Below are positions 34,642-42,349 of a DNA stretch of 64,000 nucleotides, piece by piece. Location of the stretch: NCBI GenBank assembly GCA_963669435.1, contig OY770025.1, forward strand, positions 2,170,001 to 2,234,000, given 5' to 3'. Below the pieces are notes generated by a model, which was not told the DNA's origin, made no database searches, and saw only the letters and a program-made list of their open reading frames with translations. Within the stretch, counting starts at the first letter, position 1. Each line of letters opens with the position of its first letter. Both the position numbers and the translations under genes were made by a program. The DNA is from CALJFL01 sp963669435. Its GTDB lineage: Bacteria > Pseudomonadota > Gammaproteobacteria > Pseudomonadales > Halieaceae.

Positions 34642-35265
34642 GTGGCCAACAAGTCAGGCACAGCCATAAGAGAACGCGGTAAGGCCCGCATGGAAAATAT
34701 TCTCAAGGCAGGACAGAAAATCCTGGTTACTGAGGGGCATGCCGCCCTCAGCCTGAGGCGAATAGCCGATGAACTGGGCATCAGCAATGGCAATGTCACC
34801 TACTACTTCCCCAACAAAGATTCCCTGCTGCGAGGTCTGATCGAGGATTTGCAGGCTACACACGACGCGCAATTCGAGCGCGAAAACAGGCAGTTCCCCG
34901 ATGAACCCATGGGCCGCTACCAGTCCTACGTGGATTACGTCATCGAAGACTCGAAAAACCCAGTGACTCGGGCTTTCTTTTACCAGTTATGGGCACTGTC
35001 CACCCATAACGCTGTTGCGCGAGAACTGCGAGGCCGTGTGTACAAACAATTTATCGGGCAGGTTTTAGGCGTTCTGACCCCTTTGACGACTCACCTGGAT
35101 GCAGCGGAAAGGCATACCCGTGCGCTCACCTTTGTCACGCTGATAGAGGGGGCTCATGTGACGATGGAATTTGGCAGTGAACTCGTAGAGGACCGGCAGG
35201 CTCTTGAAGAGGCTGTTCGCAATCACGCACTTCACATCGCTACTAGCCCAGCACGGGAGTCATAG
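34642..35265 (+). CDS. TetR-family transcriptional regulator
   Basis: A 207-residue TetR-type repressor, probably starting at the GTG at 34642. The N-terminal helix-turn-helix is about residues 15-65 (GHAALSLRRIADELGISNGNVTYYFPNKDSLLRGL), followed by a helical ligand-binding domain (about 70-200). It is divergent from the small ORF and TonB receptor genes, and a palindromic site with an extra half-site lies in between, so it probably represses them and itself until the receptor's substrate or a derivative is present. Confidence 0.9.
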   Translation: MANKSGTAIRERGKARMENILKAGQKILVTEGHAALSLRRIADELGISNGNVTYYFPNKDSLLRGLIEDLQATHDAQFERENRQFPDEPMGRYQSYVDYVIEDSKNPVTRAFFYQLWALSTHNAVARELRGRVYKQFIGQVLGVLTPLTTHLDAAERHTRALTFVTLIEGAHVTMEFGSELVEDRQALEEAVRNHALHIATSPARES

Positions 35266-35333
35266 CCAATCTGCAAGTGACCCCTCGTCAGCAAGAGGCA
35301 GGGGCATACTTGCCACCTGGGTCAGCTCGCCGA

Positions 35334-36827
35334 TTACTGCCTTAGATCCGCATTGCGAAAAGCCAGCGCTTCACTGAGGTGTGTAATATCCACCGCATCA
35401 CTGTCATTGAGGTCCGCGATGGTTCGAGCCACGCGTAACAGGCGATGCATTGCCCGTGCGGAAAGTTTCAGTTGCGAGGCCGCTTTTTCAAGCCACTGGC
35501 TTCCATGGCGATCAAGCCTGCAGTTCTCAAGTGTTGCATCGGCGCCCAGTCGCGCGTTGCTTACTCCCTGGCGTTGCAGTTGCCGCGCGTACGCCCGGTG
35601 CGTGCGTTGTTGAATCTCCTTTGATGCTTCGCTTTGCGGCTGGTTTAACAGAAGCGATGCCGCCGGAATACGGAGCACCGGGACGTGCAGGTCGATCCTG
35701 TCCAGTAGCGGGCCGGAGATTCTGCCCTGGTAGTGAGCGACCTGCGCAGGGGTGCAACGGCAATGGTGCTCAGGGTCACCGTCAAACCCGCAGGGGCAGG
35801 GGTTCATGGCGGCAACCAGTTGGAAACGCGCGGGATAACGAATCTTGTGGCGGGCGCGGGCGATAGTAATGCACTCGCTCTCCATGGGTTCGCGTAGCGC
35901 CTCCAGGCTTTGGCGCGAAAACTCAGGGAGTTCATCGAGGAAGAGTACGCCACCGTGGGCGCGGGAAATTTCCCCTGGCCGGGGCCTGGCACCCCCGCCG
36001 ACGAGTGCGGCTACGCTGGCACTGTGGTGAGGGCAGCGGAACGGTCGGTTGGCGGTATTCCGTGTGTCGCCGGCGAGGTCGGCTAACGCCCGGGCGACCA
36101 TTGCATCTTCCGGTGGCCAGGGCGGTAGTATGCCGGCCAGGCGCGAGGCCAACATGGTCTTGCCCGTACCCGGTGGCCCGAACAGCAGGAGATTGTGACC
36201 GCCGCTGGCGGCGATCTCCAGGGCCCGCCGCGGCAGCGCTTGTCCGCGGATATCTGCCATGTCCGGGTCCTGGCTGATCGCTGAGGCGGTTGTCGGTAGC
36301 GCCGGTTCCAACCTGGCTGAGCCGTTCAAGTGGGCGCAGAGCGTCAGAATATCGGTTGCGGCGATAACCTTGCTGTCGGGTACGGTGGCTGCCGAGTGGG
36401 GGGAATTGCCTGCGACCACCGCCTGGCGACCCGCCTCGGTGGTTGCCATTACCGCGGGCAGGATGCCGGGGATGTTACGCAGGCAACCGTCCAGGGCGAG
36501 TTCGCTGTAAAACTCGTGCTCGGTCAGGGCGTCTTTGGGGAGTTGCCCTGAGGCGCTGAGGATACCTAGCGCGATAGGCAGGTCGAATCGTCCGCCTTCT
36601 TTGGGTAGATCAGCGGGTGCGAGATTGACGGTGATGCGCCGGTCAGGAAACTCGAAATAGGAATTGAGTAGGGCGCTGCGTACCCGGTCCTTGCTCTCAC
36701 GCACAGCAGTTTCGGCCATGCCGACAATATTGAAGGCCGGTAACCCGTTAGACAGGTGCGTTTCCACCCGCACCAGCGGTGCATCCAGGCCGGCGTTTGC
36801 CCGGCTGTATACCAGGGATAGGTCCAT
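35334..36827 (-). CDS. comM: YifB/ComM-type AAA+ helicase
   Basis: A 497-residue protein of the Mg-chelatase-like group. The N-terminal LonB-like domain (about 1-170) has the ESKDRVRSALLNS segment; the AAA+ domain has Walker A GPPGTGKT at 217-224 and Walker B LFLDELPEF near 290-300; a Cys-rich insert NPCPCGFDGDPEHHCRC near 340-356 may bind zinc. ComM promotes branch migration of heteroduplexes during natural transformation. It stands between the TonB-receptor and PhyH modules, in a region where the core order is comM then ubiK. Confidence 0.92.
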   Translation of the reverse strand: MDLSLVYSRANAGLDAPLVRVETHLSNGLPAFNIVGMAETAVRESKDRVRSALLNSYFEFPDRRITVNLAPADLPKEGGRFDLPIALGILSASGQLPKDALTEHEFYSELALDGCLRNIPGILPAVMATTEAGRQAVVAGNSPHSAATVPDSKVIAATDILTLCAHLNGSARLEPALPTTASAISQDPDMADIRGQALPRRALEIAASGGHNLLLFGPPGTGKTMLASRLAGILPPWPPEDAMVARALADLAGDTRNTANRPFRCPHHSASVAALVGGGARPRPGEISRAHGGVLFLDELPEFSRQSLEALREPMESECITIARARHKIRYPARFQLVAAMNPCPCGFDGDPEHHCRCTPAQVAHYQGRISGPLLDRIDLHVPVLRIPAASLLLNQPQSEASKEIQQRTHRAYARQLQRQGVSNARLGADATLENCRLDRHGSQWLEKAASQLKLSARAMHRLLRVARTIADLNDSDAVDITHLSEALAFRNADLRQ

Positions 36828-36960
36828 CGCTCATCCTTGAGCTTGCCGCTGCCTACGGCGGCAATGAAATGAACCCAGTGTAGAGGAGTTGTCGGGCCCG
36901 GCACAGATCAATACTGCCCATATTGTGTCGGTGGAGCGGCACCGTTAAGTCCCGATAACG

Positions 36961-37626
36961 CTAGGCTTTCTCCAACTCCGCCAGTCTCGTGAGCAGTCGT
37001 TTCTTAAAAGCTGGCGTTGCGTCCGCGGCAAGGCTCAGGAACACACCTGTCAGTGCTTCCCGCTTGAACCCCTGCAGGCCAAAGTAGCCGTTCATCCAGT
37101 CCTGGCGGGCGAGCCGGTAGCAGCCGTAAATCTGCGCGCCCATTTGCTGTGCGGACACCTCTCCGCGCAGCAGGCCGGCCGATATTGCTGCAGTGCAGGT
37201 GTCTACCTGCTCGGCGAGGGAGCGCGCGTAGATGCCTGAGGGCGAGCTCTGTTCAAACAATCCCCCGCGGTCACCGGCAATGAATGCGGCGCGGTAGTAG
37301 TTTTCATCGCTGGCCAGGAGCGAGGCTACTCGATTTATGCGCGCCTCGAATCTGGCTTCTACACTTACTGTGCTGTCGGCCTGTTGCACAACCAGCAGGC
37401 GTGCCACCAGGTCTTCGATGATCTCTCCGAGGATCTCATCCTTGCCGCCGATGAGATTGTAGATGGTAGGGACGGTGACTTTTGCCCGTTGCGCGAGATC
37501 CCTGAGTTTCAGGGACTCGAAGCCGTCCTGGGCAATCATCGAGCGCGCCTCGGCAAGAATCACCGAGCGGCGTCGGGCCATATTCTCGGCACGCTTGCTG
37601 GAAATGGGGGTGTCGGTTTGAAGCAT
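36961..37626 (-). CDS. TetR-family regulator divergent from PhyH operon
   Basis: A 221-residue TetR-type regulator. The helix-turn-helix spans about 20-65 (FESLKLRDLAQRAKVTVPTIYNLIGGKDEILGEI) and a helical sensor domain follows. It is divergent from the PhyH-TPP enzyme pair by about 86 bases, in which a promoter and a palindrome can be seen, so it is probably their repressor. The inducer would be a substrate or product of that pathway. Confidence 0.9.
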   Translation of the reverse strand: MLQTDTPISSKRAENMARRRSVILAEARSMIAQDGFESLKLRDLAQRAKVTVPTIYNLIGGKDEILGEIIEDLVARLLVVQQADSTVSVEARFEARINRVASLLASDENYYRAAFIAGDRGGLFEQSSPSGIYARSLAEQVDTCTAAISAGLLRGEVSAQQMGAQIYGCYRLARQDWMNGYFGLQGFKREALTGVFLSLAADATPAFKKRLLTRLAELEKA

Positions 37627-37652
37627 GTGGAAATGCTACGCGCTCCAGGGGC

Positions 37653-37681
37653 TTGACACAAGAATTTATCAATGTTTAAAT
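37653..37681 (+). promoter_or_regulatory. Sigma70-type promoter of the PhyH-TPP enzyme operon
   Basis: TTGACA (37653-37658) and TTAAAT (37676-37681) are 17 bases apart, about 30 bases upstream of the PhyH start. The -35 is a consensus match. Confidence 0.6.
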
Positions 37682-37696
37682 TTTAACAATGTTAAA
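37682..37696. promoter_or_regulatory. Palindrome overlapping the transcription start of the PhyH operon
   Basis: TTTAAC/GTTAAA with a 3-base centre lies just after the -10 box; an overlapping longer imperfect palindrome (37673-37688, TGTT-N8-AACA) covers the -10. Either would block the promoter and is a likely TetR site. Confidence 0.5.
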
Positions 37697-37712
37697 TCGA
37701 GTGGAGATAACC

Positions 37713-38888
37713 ATGTCACATCCCGACTACAGCGATTCAATCAATGCCTGTGCAGCTCACTACGGCGAAGAGGCGGAGGCCGTCAAGGCTTACATGAACA
37801 AGGGGCTGCAAGACGCCTATGACTTACCCAACCGCGGTCCGATCCGATTTACCGCGGAGGGTGAGCTCGCACCGGAGATACTGGCGGCCTACTCAGAATT
37901 TGGCTTCTACATTTTCGAAGGTGTTATCGGTGATCAGGAGATGAGCGATATCCTTGCGGACATCGAGGACATGCGCGACCGCTTCCCCACGCACCCCGAG
38001 GCAGAACTTGATGCCAAGGGCCGTACGGCCCTGGGCGTGGGCTGCAAGGGTCCCGGTTTGATCTGGAGTAAGCCCCTCAGCGATCCTCTGGGCGGTACCG
38101 AGGCGGCCAATGGTCGACACCAGGTGAAACTTCAGGAACTGGATGCCGCTGAGGACGCGCCGGAGGCGGCACCCTTTGTCTTGTTTGGTTCGCTGCAGTT
38201 TTCTCAGGCGGCGCTGCGCATGTATGCACATCCCCAGTTGCTGCAGGTAGCTGCTGCGATCAACGGGGAAGACTTCGCGCCGTTTAATGAGGTGCTGTTT
38301 ATCAAGGACGCCGGTCTGGGTGCCGCGGTGTCCTGGCACCAGGACGGTGACACCCACTGGGACAACCCGGACTTCGATGAAAACATACACGGCTTCAATT
38401 TCATGGCGCAGGTTTACGGCAGTACCCCGGTGAATGGGGTCTGGGTGGTCCCGGGCACACATAAACTGGGCAAGGTGGATATCACGGAACTGGTTGCCGA
38501 ATCGGGTGGTGAGCGACTGCAAAGTGCCGTACCCCTCGTCTGCGCTCCCGGTGACGTGGTGATTTGTAATCGCCAGTTGGTGCATGGCTCCTTTGCCAAT
38601 TCCGGGTTCGAACCGCGCCTGACGATCAACTTCGGATTCCACCGGCGCGCCTCGGTTCTCAATGTCGAAGGTGCGGGAATCCACAGCCCTGTGGCGGTAT
38701 ACACCGACGAGGTCATCAAAGAACGTTCCAAGGTGCTTGGTTATGCCATCGACGCGCGGCACCAGCAGTATCCCGATGAAACGCCCTATACGTACCAACC
38801 TTTTGCCGAGGCCGGCCTCAGCTATGCGTGGAACGCATCGGCGCAGGAAGAGATTCGTGACTATAACCTGCTCGACCTGAGCATTTGA
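37713..38888 (+). CDS. Phytanoyl-CoA dioxygenase (PhyH) family protein
   Basis: About 391 residues from the ATG at 37713, preceded by TGGAGA. The non-haem iron site typical of Fe(II)/2-oxoglutarate oxygenases is complete: His209 and Asp211 (SWHQDGD), distal His291 (LVHGSF) and the 2-oxoglutarate-binding Arg302 (EPRLTIN). PhyH enzymes hydroxylate at the alpha carbon of acyl-CoAs or a range of other small substrates. An N-terminal stretch of about 50 residues precedes the usual domain. It is followed after 19 bases by a thiamine-diphosphate enzyme, a pairing that mirrors alpha-oxidation. Confidence 0.88.
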   Translation: MSHPDYSDSINACAAHYGEEAEAVKAYMNKGLQDAYDLPNRGPIRFTAEGELAPEILAAYSEFGFYIFEGVIGDQEMSDILADIEDMRDRFPTHPEAELDAKGRTALGVGCKGPGLIWSKPLSDPLGGTEAANGRHQVKLQELDAAEDAPEAAPFVLFGSLQFSQAALRMYAHPQLLQVAAAINGEDFAPFNEVLFIKDAGLGAAVSWHQDGDTHWDNPDFDENIHGFNFMAQVYGSTPVNGVWVVPGTHKLGKVDITELVAESGGERLQSAVPLVCAPGDVVICNRQLVHGSFANSGFEPRLTINFGFHRRASVLNVEGAGIHSPVAVYTDEVIKERSKVLGYAIDARHQQYPDETPYTYQPFAEAGLSYAWNASAQEEIRDYNLLDLSI

Positions 38889-38907
38889 TTCAGCACCGGA
38901 GCGCCTT

Positions 38908-40473
38908 ATGAACTCAGATACTGTAATGAACGGTGCCCAGAGCCTGGTGCACACGCTGGTGGCCGCCGGGGTGGATACCTGTTTCTCCAACCCGGGCACT
39001 TCGGAAATGCATTTTGTTGCCGCCACCGATAATGTCGATGGCATGCACCCAATCTTGTGCTTGTTCGAGGGTGTAGCCACAGGCGCCGCCGATGGTTATG
39101 GCCGCATGAAAGGTAGACCTGCGGCTACACTGCTGCACCTGGGTCCGGGGCTGGCTAATGGGCTGGCCAATTTGCATAACGCGCGCCGCGCATCGACCCC
39201 GATAGTCAATGTGGTTGGCGACCATGCCACCTACCACGCGCAATACGATGCGCCGCTGGCGTCTGATATTGTGGGCTTTGCACGCCCGGTCTCCGGCTGG
39301 ATTCACAGCAGCACCAGTGCCAAGACGGTTGCCAAAGACGCGGCCCGCGCGGTGGCGGCGTCCATGGAAGGGCAGGGCCAGATAGCCTCCCTGATTCTGC
39401 CTGCTGACACCGCCTGGTTACCTGCGCAGGGTCCGGCGGCGCCGTTGCCTCTACCCACCTTTCCGCCTACCGATCACGCAGCTGTAGACGCTGCCGCGGC
39501 GGCGTTGAAAAAGGGCAAGAACGCCGTGTTGCTGGTTGGTGCCGATGCGTTGCATGGTGAGGGTTTGAAGCATGCGGGCCGCGTGGCCCAGGCAACCGGT
39601 GCGCGCCTCATGTGCCCGACCACCAATGCCCGGCGCGCCCGGGGTGCGGGTACAGCGTTTATCGAGCCTTTGCCGTACTTTGCGGAAATGATTGAGGAAG
39701 AACTCAAGGGTACCGACACGCTGGTACTGGCCGGTGCCAAGCCACCGGTGTCTTTCTTTGCCTACCCCGACAAGCCCAGTTGGTTAACCCCTGAGGGCTG
39801 CGACACCGTGTATCTCTCTCACCCACACGAAAGCGCTACCAATGCGCTGGCCGCACTGGCTGACGCGCTGGGTGCAGCGCCGTCGCTCGGCGAAACGCTG
39901 GCACATAACACTGAAATGCCCGCAGACTCGGCCGCTTTCGAGCAGTTTGCTATTGGCCAGGCGATCGCGCACCTGCTACCCGAAGGTGCGATCGTTGCCG
40001 ATGAAGCCAATACCTCGGGCATCGGGCCCGCACTGGCGACGGCGACAGCTGCGCCGCATGATTGGCTCTCGGTGACCGGTGGGAGTATCGGTGGTGGGCT
40101 GCCCATGGCTACCGGGGCGGCAGTGGCATGCCCCGATCGCAAGACCGTGTGCCTGCACGGTGATGGTGGAGCCATGTACACACTACAGGCGCTGTGGACC
40201 CAGGCACGGGAACAACTGGATGTCACCACGGTGATATTCTCCAATCGCTCCTACGCAATCCTGGAAATCGAGTTTGGGCGTGTGGGTGTCGGTGCCCCGG
40301 GCGCCAACGCCATGTCGCAGCTTGACCTGCACAACCCCGACCTGGATTGGGTCAAAATGTCTGAGGGTATGGGAGTGCCGGCGAGTCGCGCGGAGAACAT
40401 TGCACAGTTCAAGGATCTGTTTGCGCGCTGCATGGCGGAAACGGGGCCACACCTGATTGAAGTTGTTCTCTGA
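38908..40473 (+). CDS. Thiamine-diphosphate-dependent enzyme of the acetolactate synthase/2-hydroxyacyl-CoA lyase type
   Basis: A 521-residue member of the thiamine-diphosphate family. The catalytic Glu54 lies in LCLFEGVATGAADGYGR, and the cofactor-binding GDG is at 418-420 with Asn446 completing the diphosphate motif. N-terminal Pyr, central and PP domains are in the standard order. Annotated relatives are called acetolactate synthase large subunit, but the companion small subunit is missing and the neighbour is a PhyH enzyme, so lyase or decarboxylase chemistry on a 2-hydroxyacyl or 2-oxoacid product is more likely (inference). It is transcribed with the PhyH gene. Confidence 0.85.
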   Translation: MNSDTVMNGAQSLVHTLVAAGVDTCFSNPGTSEMHFVAATDNVDGMHPILCLFEGVATGAADGYGRMKGRPAATLLHLGPGLANGLANLHNARRASTPIVNVVGDHATYHAQYDAPLASDIVGFARPVSGWIHSSTSAKTVAKDAARAVAASMEGQGQIASLILPADTAWLPAQGPAAPLPLPTFPPTDHAAVDAAAAALKKGKNAVLLVGADALHGEGLKHAGRVAQATGARLMCPTTNARRARGAGTAFIEPLPYFAEMIEEELKGTDTLVLAGAKPPVSFFAYPDKPSWLTPEGCDTVYLSHPHESATNALAALADALGAAPSLGETLAHNTEMPADSAAFEQFAIGQAIAHLLPEGAIVADEANTSGIGPALATATAAPHDWLSVTGGSIGGGLPMATGAAVACPDRKTVCLHGDGGAMYTLQALWTQAREQLDVTTVIFSNRSYAILEIEFGRVGVGAPGANAMSQLDLHNPDLDWVKMSEGMGVPASRAENIAQFKDLFARCMAETGPHLIEVVL

Positions 40474-40521
40474 ACTGAAAAGCAGATTAGCGCGCCGGGT
40501 TAACGGGCAGGGCGTCGACCG

Positions 40522-40779
40522 TTAGCTCGAGGTTGCTTCCTCCAGTGCCCGACCCAGCTCCTCCAGCTCAGCTTCGAGTGCAACCACCTTTTCGCGGGTG
40601 CGTTGCAGTACCTCGCGCTGGGCATCGAATTCCTCCCGGCTGACCATATCAAGTCGCTGTAACGCCGATTGGGCCAGCGACTTCACACTCTTATCAACCT
40701 CGCCCTTCAGTCCGCTGTCGCCGACCAAAGTGTTGAGCTGTTGAATCACCTCGCTGAGTGGGGGCGGTTTAAGGGCCAT
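40522..40779 (-). CDS. ubiK: Ubiquinone biosynthesis accessory factor UbiK
   Basis: An 85-residue protein from the ATG at 40779; the longer frame to 40923 runs through a tandem repeat and regulatory sites and lacks a start signal. It is of the YqiC/BMFP type: a short helical N-terminal half (PLSEVIQQLNTLV) and a C-terminal coiled coil from about 47-85 (REEFDAQREVLQRTREKV). UbiK helps assemble the soluble Ubi complex for aerobic ubiquinone synthesis. It lies upstream of and divergent from the nitrogen operon, as in Pseudomonas. Confidence 0.9.
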   Translation of the reverse strand: MALKPPPLSEVIQQLNTLVGDSGLKGEVDKSVKSLAQSALQRLDMVSREEFDAQREVLQRTREKVVALEAELEELGRALEEATSS

Positions 40780-40816
40780 GGCGCTGCTGCCTGTTCGATT
40801 TCGGGGCAGGGCAGTG

Positions 40817-40865
40817 TAGTTGAAATTCGCTGCAGTTGAAATTGAGCGTAGTTGAAATTCGATGC
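40817..40865. repeat. Three 16-bp direct repeats upstream of the nitrogen operon
   Basis: Units at 40817, 40833 and 40849 share AGTTGAAATT and differ at a few places after it. The period is 16 bases, near 1.5 helical turns. They may be binding sites or slipped-strand products. Confidence 0.6.
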
Positions 40866-40888
40866 GGTGCACCGAACTCTGTTGGTGC

Positions 40889-40904
40889 GCACCTTTGTGG
40901 TGCA
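40889..40904 (+). promoter_or_regulatory. NtrC-type enhancer site
   Basis: GCACC-N5-GGTGC, extended by a trailing A, matches the NtrC consensus (TGCACC-N5-GGTGCA) except for the first base. A second TGCACC half-site lies at 40868-40873. It is about 110 bases upstream of the sigma54 promoter, a normal enhancer distance. Confidence 0.75.
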
Positions 40905-41010
40905 TCGCATCAAATTGGAGCATTTATAGCGGGGTTTTGCTGCACGAAAACGGACATGCGAAGGACAAATTTCATCTTAACTACCTGATATTCAATGAAA
41001 ATTGAAAAGG

Positions 41011-41026
41011 TGGCACAGGCTCTGCA
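41011..41026 (+). promoter_or_regulatory. Sigma54 promoter of the porin-glnK-amtB operon
   Basis: TGGCAC at -24 and CTGCA at -12 have the required 12-base GG-to-GC spacing (41012 and 41024). It lies 100 bases before the porin start codon. With the upstream NtrC site this predicts induction by nitrogen limitation. Confidence 0.8.
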
Positions 41027-41126
41027 AAACACCAAGCGCAGATTTCACAGATACGAGTCTGCCGGTTTTTACCAGGTGTTCCCTTCTACCCTGGGGCCGG
41101 AGACCCGAGTTTAGGAGAGATGAAAC

Positions 41127-41861
41127 ATGCTAAACAAGAAAGTACTGACCGCAGCCCTGTCCGCCACGTTATTGGCGGGTGCTTCAATCGGAGCACAAGC
41201 CGAAACAGAGATAAGCGCTAACGTTGCTCTGACCAGTGACTACAAATTCCGAGGTATCTCGCAGTCCAACGAAGACATCGCTATCCAGGGCGGCTTCGAT
41301 ATTGGCTTTGAGAACGGGATCTACATTGGCACCTGGGGTTCCAGCGTAGATTTTGACTTTTCAAGTGCTGATGGAGGGTTTAACGGCTCACTGGAACTGG
41401 ATTATTACGCTGGCTTCGCCAGTGATCTTGGTGACAGTGGCTTCGCTATCGATGTGGGTTATCTCTATTACGACTACCCCGGAGACGACGGTGACGAAGG
41501 TGACTACCAGGAGATATACGGCAGTTTGTCCTTCCACGATCTGACTTTCGGTGCGGCCTATTCCGACGATTACTACGGAGAGACCGGTGACTTTAAGTAT
41601 TACTACGCGGACTACAGTCTGGGTGTTGCCGAGAACATTTCCGTGGACTTCCATGTTGGCTACAACGACCTCGAGAAAAATGGTGGCTTCCTGGCAACTG
41701 ATGAAGATTCTTATATCGACTATTCCGTAGGCATCACTGCCTCCTGGTTGGCTGTTGACTGGACGCTGGCCTATGTCGGTACTGACCTCGACGAGGAAGA
41801 TGTGTTCGATTCCGAGTGGGGTGACGACACCGTCGTATTCACCGTCTCCAAGAGCATGTAA
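41127..41861 (+). CDS. TorF-family putative porin
   Basis: A 244-residue outer-membrane protein. The signal peptide is about 1-25 (ending AQA); the mature part has the family pattern NVALTSDYKFRGISQSNEDIAIQGGFDIGF and Tyr/Asp-rich strands throughout, ending TVSKSM. It is of the type labelled TorF-family porin or TIGR02001. It is the first gene after the sigma54 promoter, so it probably opens a path for nitrogen sources through the outer membrane. A close GGAGAGA precedes the ATG. Confidence 0.85.
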   Translation: MLNKKVLTAALSATLLAGASIGAQAETEISANVALTSDYKFRGISQSNEDIAIQGGFDIGFENGIYIGTWGSSVDFDFSSADGGFNGSLELDYYAGFASDLGDSGFAIDVGYLYYDYPGDDGDEGDYQEIYGSLSFHDLTFGAAYSDDYYGETGDFKYYYADYSLGVAENISVDFHVGYNDLEKNGGFLATDEDSYIDYSVGITASWLAVDWTLAYVGTDLDEEDVFDSEWGDDTVVFTVSKSM

Positions 41862-41931
41862 TCAGGCTCAACCATAACAGCACGCGCGTCCCTCCGCTGG
41901 AGGGGCGCCTACTCAATACCAGGAGAGTTAG

Positions 41932-42270
41932 ATGAAGTTAATAACGGCTATTGTAAAGCCATTCAAATTGGATGACGTGCGAGAGTCTCTGTCCGAGATT
42001 GGTGTGCAAGGCATCACTGTCACAGAGGTCAAAGGTTTTGGCCGCCAGAAAGGGCACACCGAGCTGTACCGCGGCGCTGAATACGTTGTCGATTTCCTGC
42101 CCAAGGTGAAGATCGAAGTGGCAGTTGCCGATGACGTGGTTGAGCAGACCATTGAAGCCATCAGCAAAGCAGCTAACACCGGCAAGATTGGCGACGGCAA
42201 GGTATTTGTATCGCCCCTTGAACAGGTGATTCGTATTCGCACAGGCGAAACCGGTGAGGACGCCATCTGA
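41932..42270 (+). CDS. glnK: P-II nitrogen regulatory protein GlnK
   Basis: A 112-residue P-II protein. Tyr51 in the T-loop (TELYRGAEYVVDF) is the uridylylation site; the ATP-binding C-terminal GKIGDGKVFV element is present. It binds AmtB when nitrogen is plentiful and so blocks ammonium entry. The amtB gene starts 79 bases downstream and the porin gene lies upstream, in one sigma54-dependent unit. It is one of two P-II genes in this 4-kb stretch. Confidence 0.95.
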   Translation: MKLITAIVKPFKLDDVRESLSEIGVQGITVTEVKGFGRQKGHTELYRGAEYVVDFLPKVKIEVAVADDVVEQTIEAISKAANTGKIGDGKVFVSPLEQVIRIRTGETGEDAI

Positions 42271-42349
42271 ACGAAGCAAGCTGTGGCCCTGGGCCGCAGG
42301 CAGGTAATCGTTTAGCTAAAGCTAAGACTATTAGACGAGAGTATTTCCC

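Larger units (their letters stand above)
40780..41126. other. Intergenic control region of the porin-glnK-amtB operon
   Basis: This 347-base gap between divergent ubiK and the porin gene holds three tandem 16-bp repeats, an NtrC-type enhancer site and a sigma54 promoter (listed separately). I see no gene in it. Confidence 0.7.

Noticed and set aside
38908..40473. Acetolactate synthase for branched-chain amino acid synthesis
   Set aside because: No regulatory small subunit or ilv genes nearby, and the co-transcribed partner is a PhyH oxygenase.
40780..40923. N-terminal extension of UbiK
   Set aside because: The extra 48 residues would be encoded by the tandem repeats and NtrC site of the nitrogen operon, and UbiK proteins are about 85 residues.
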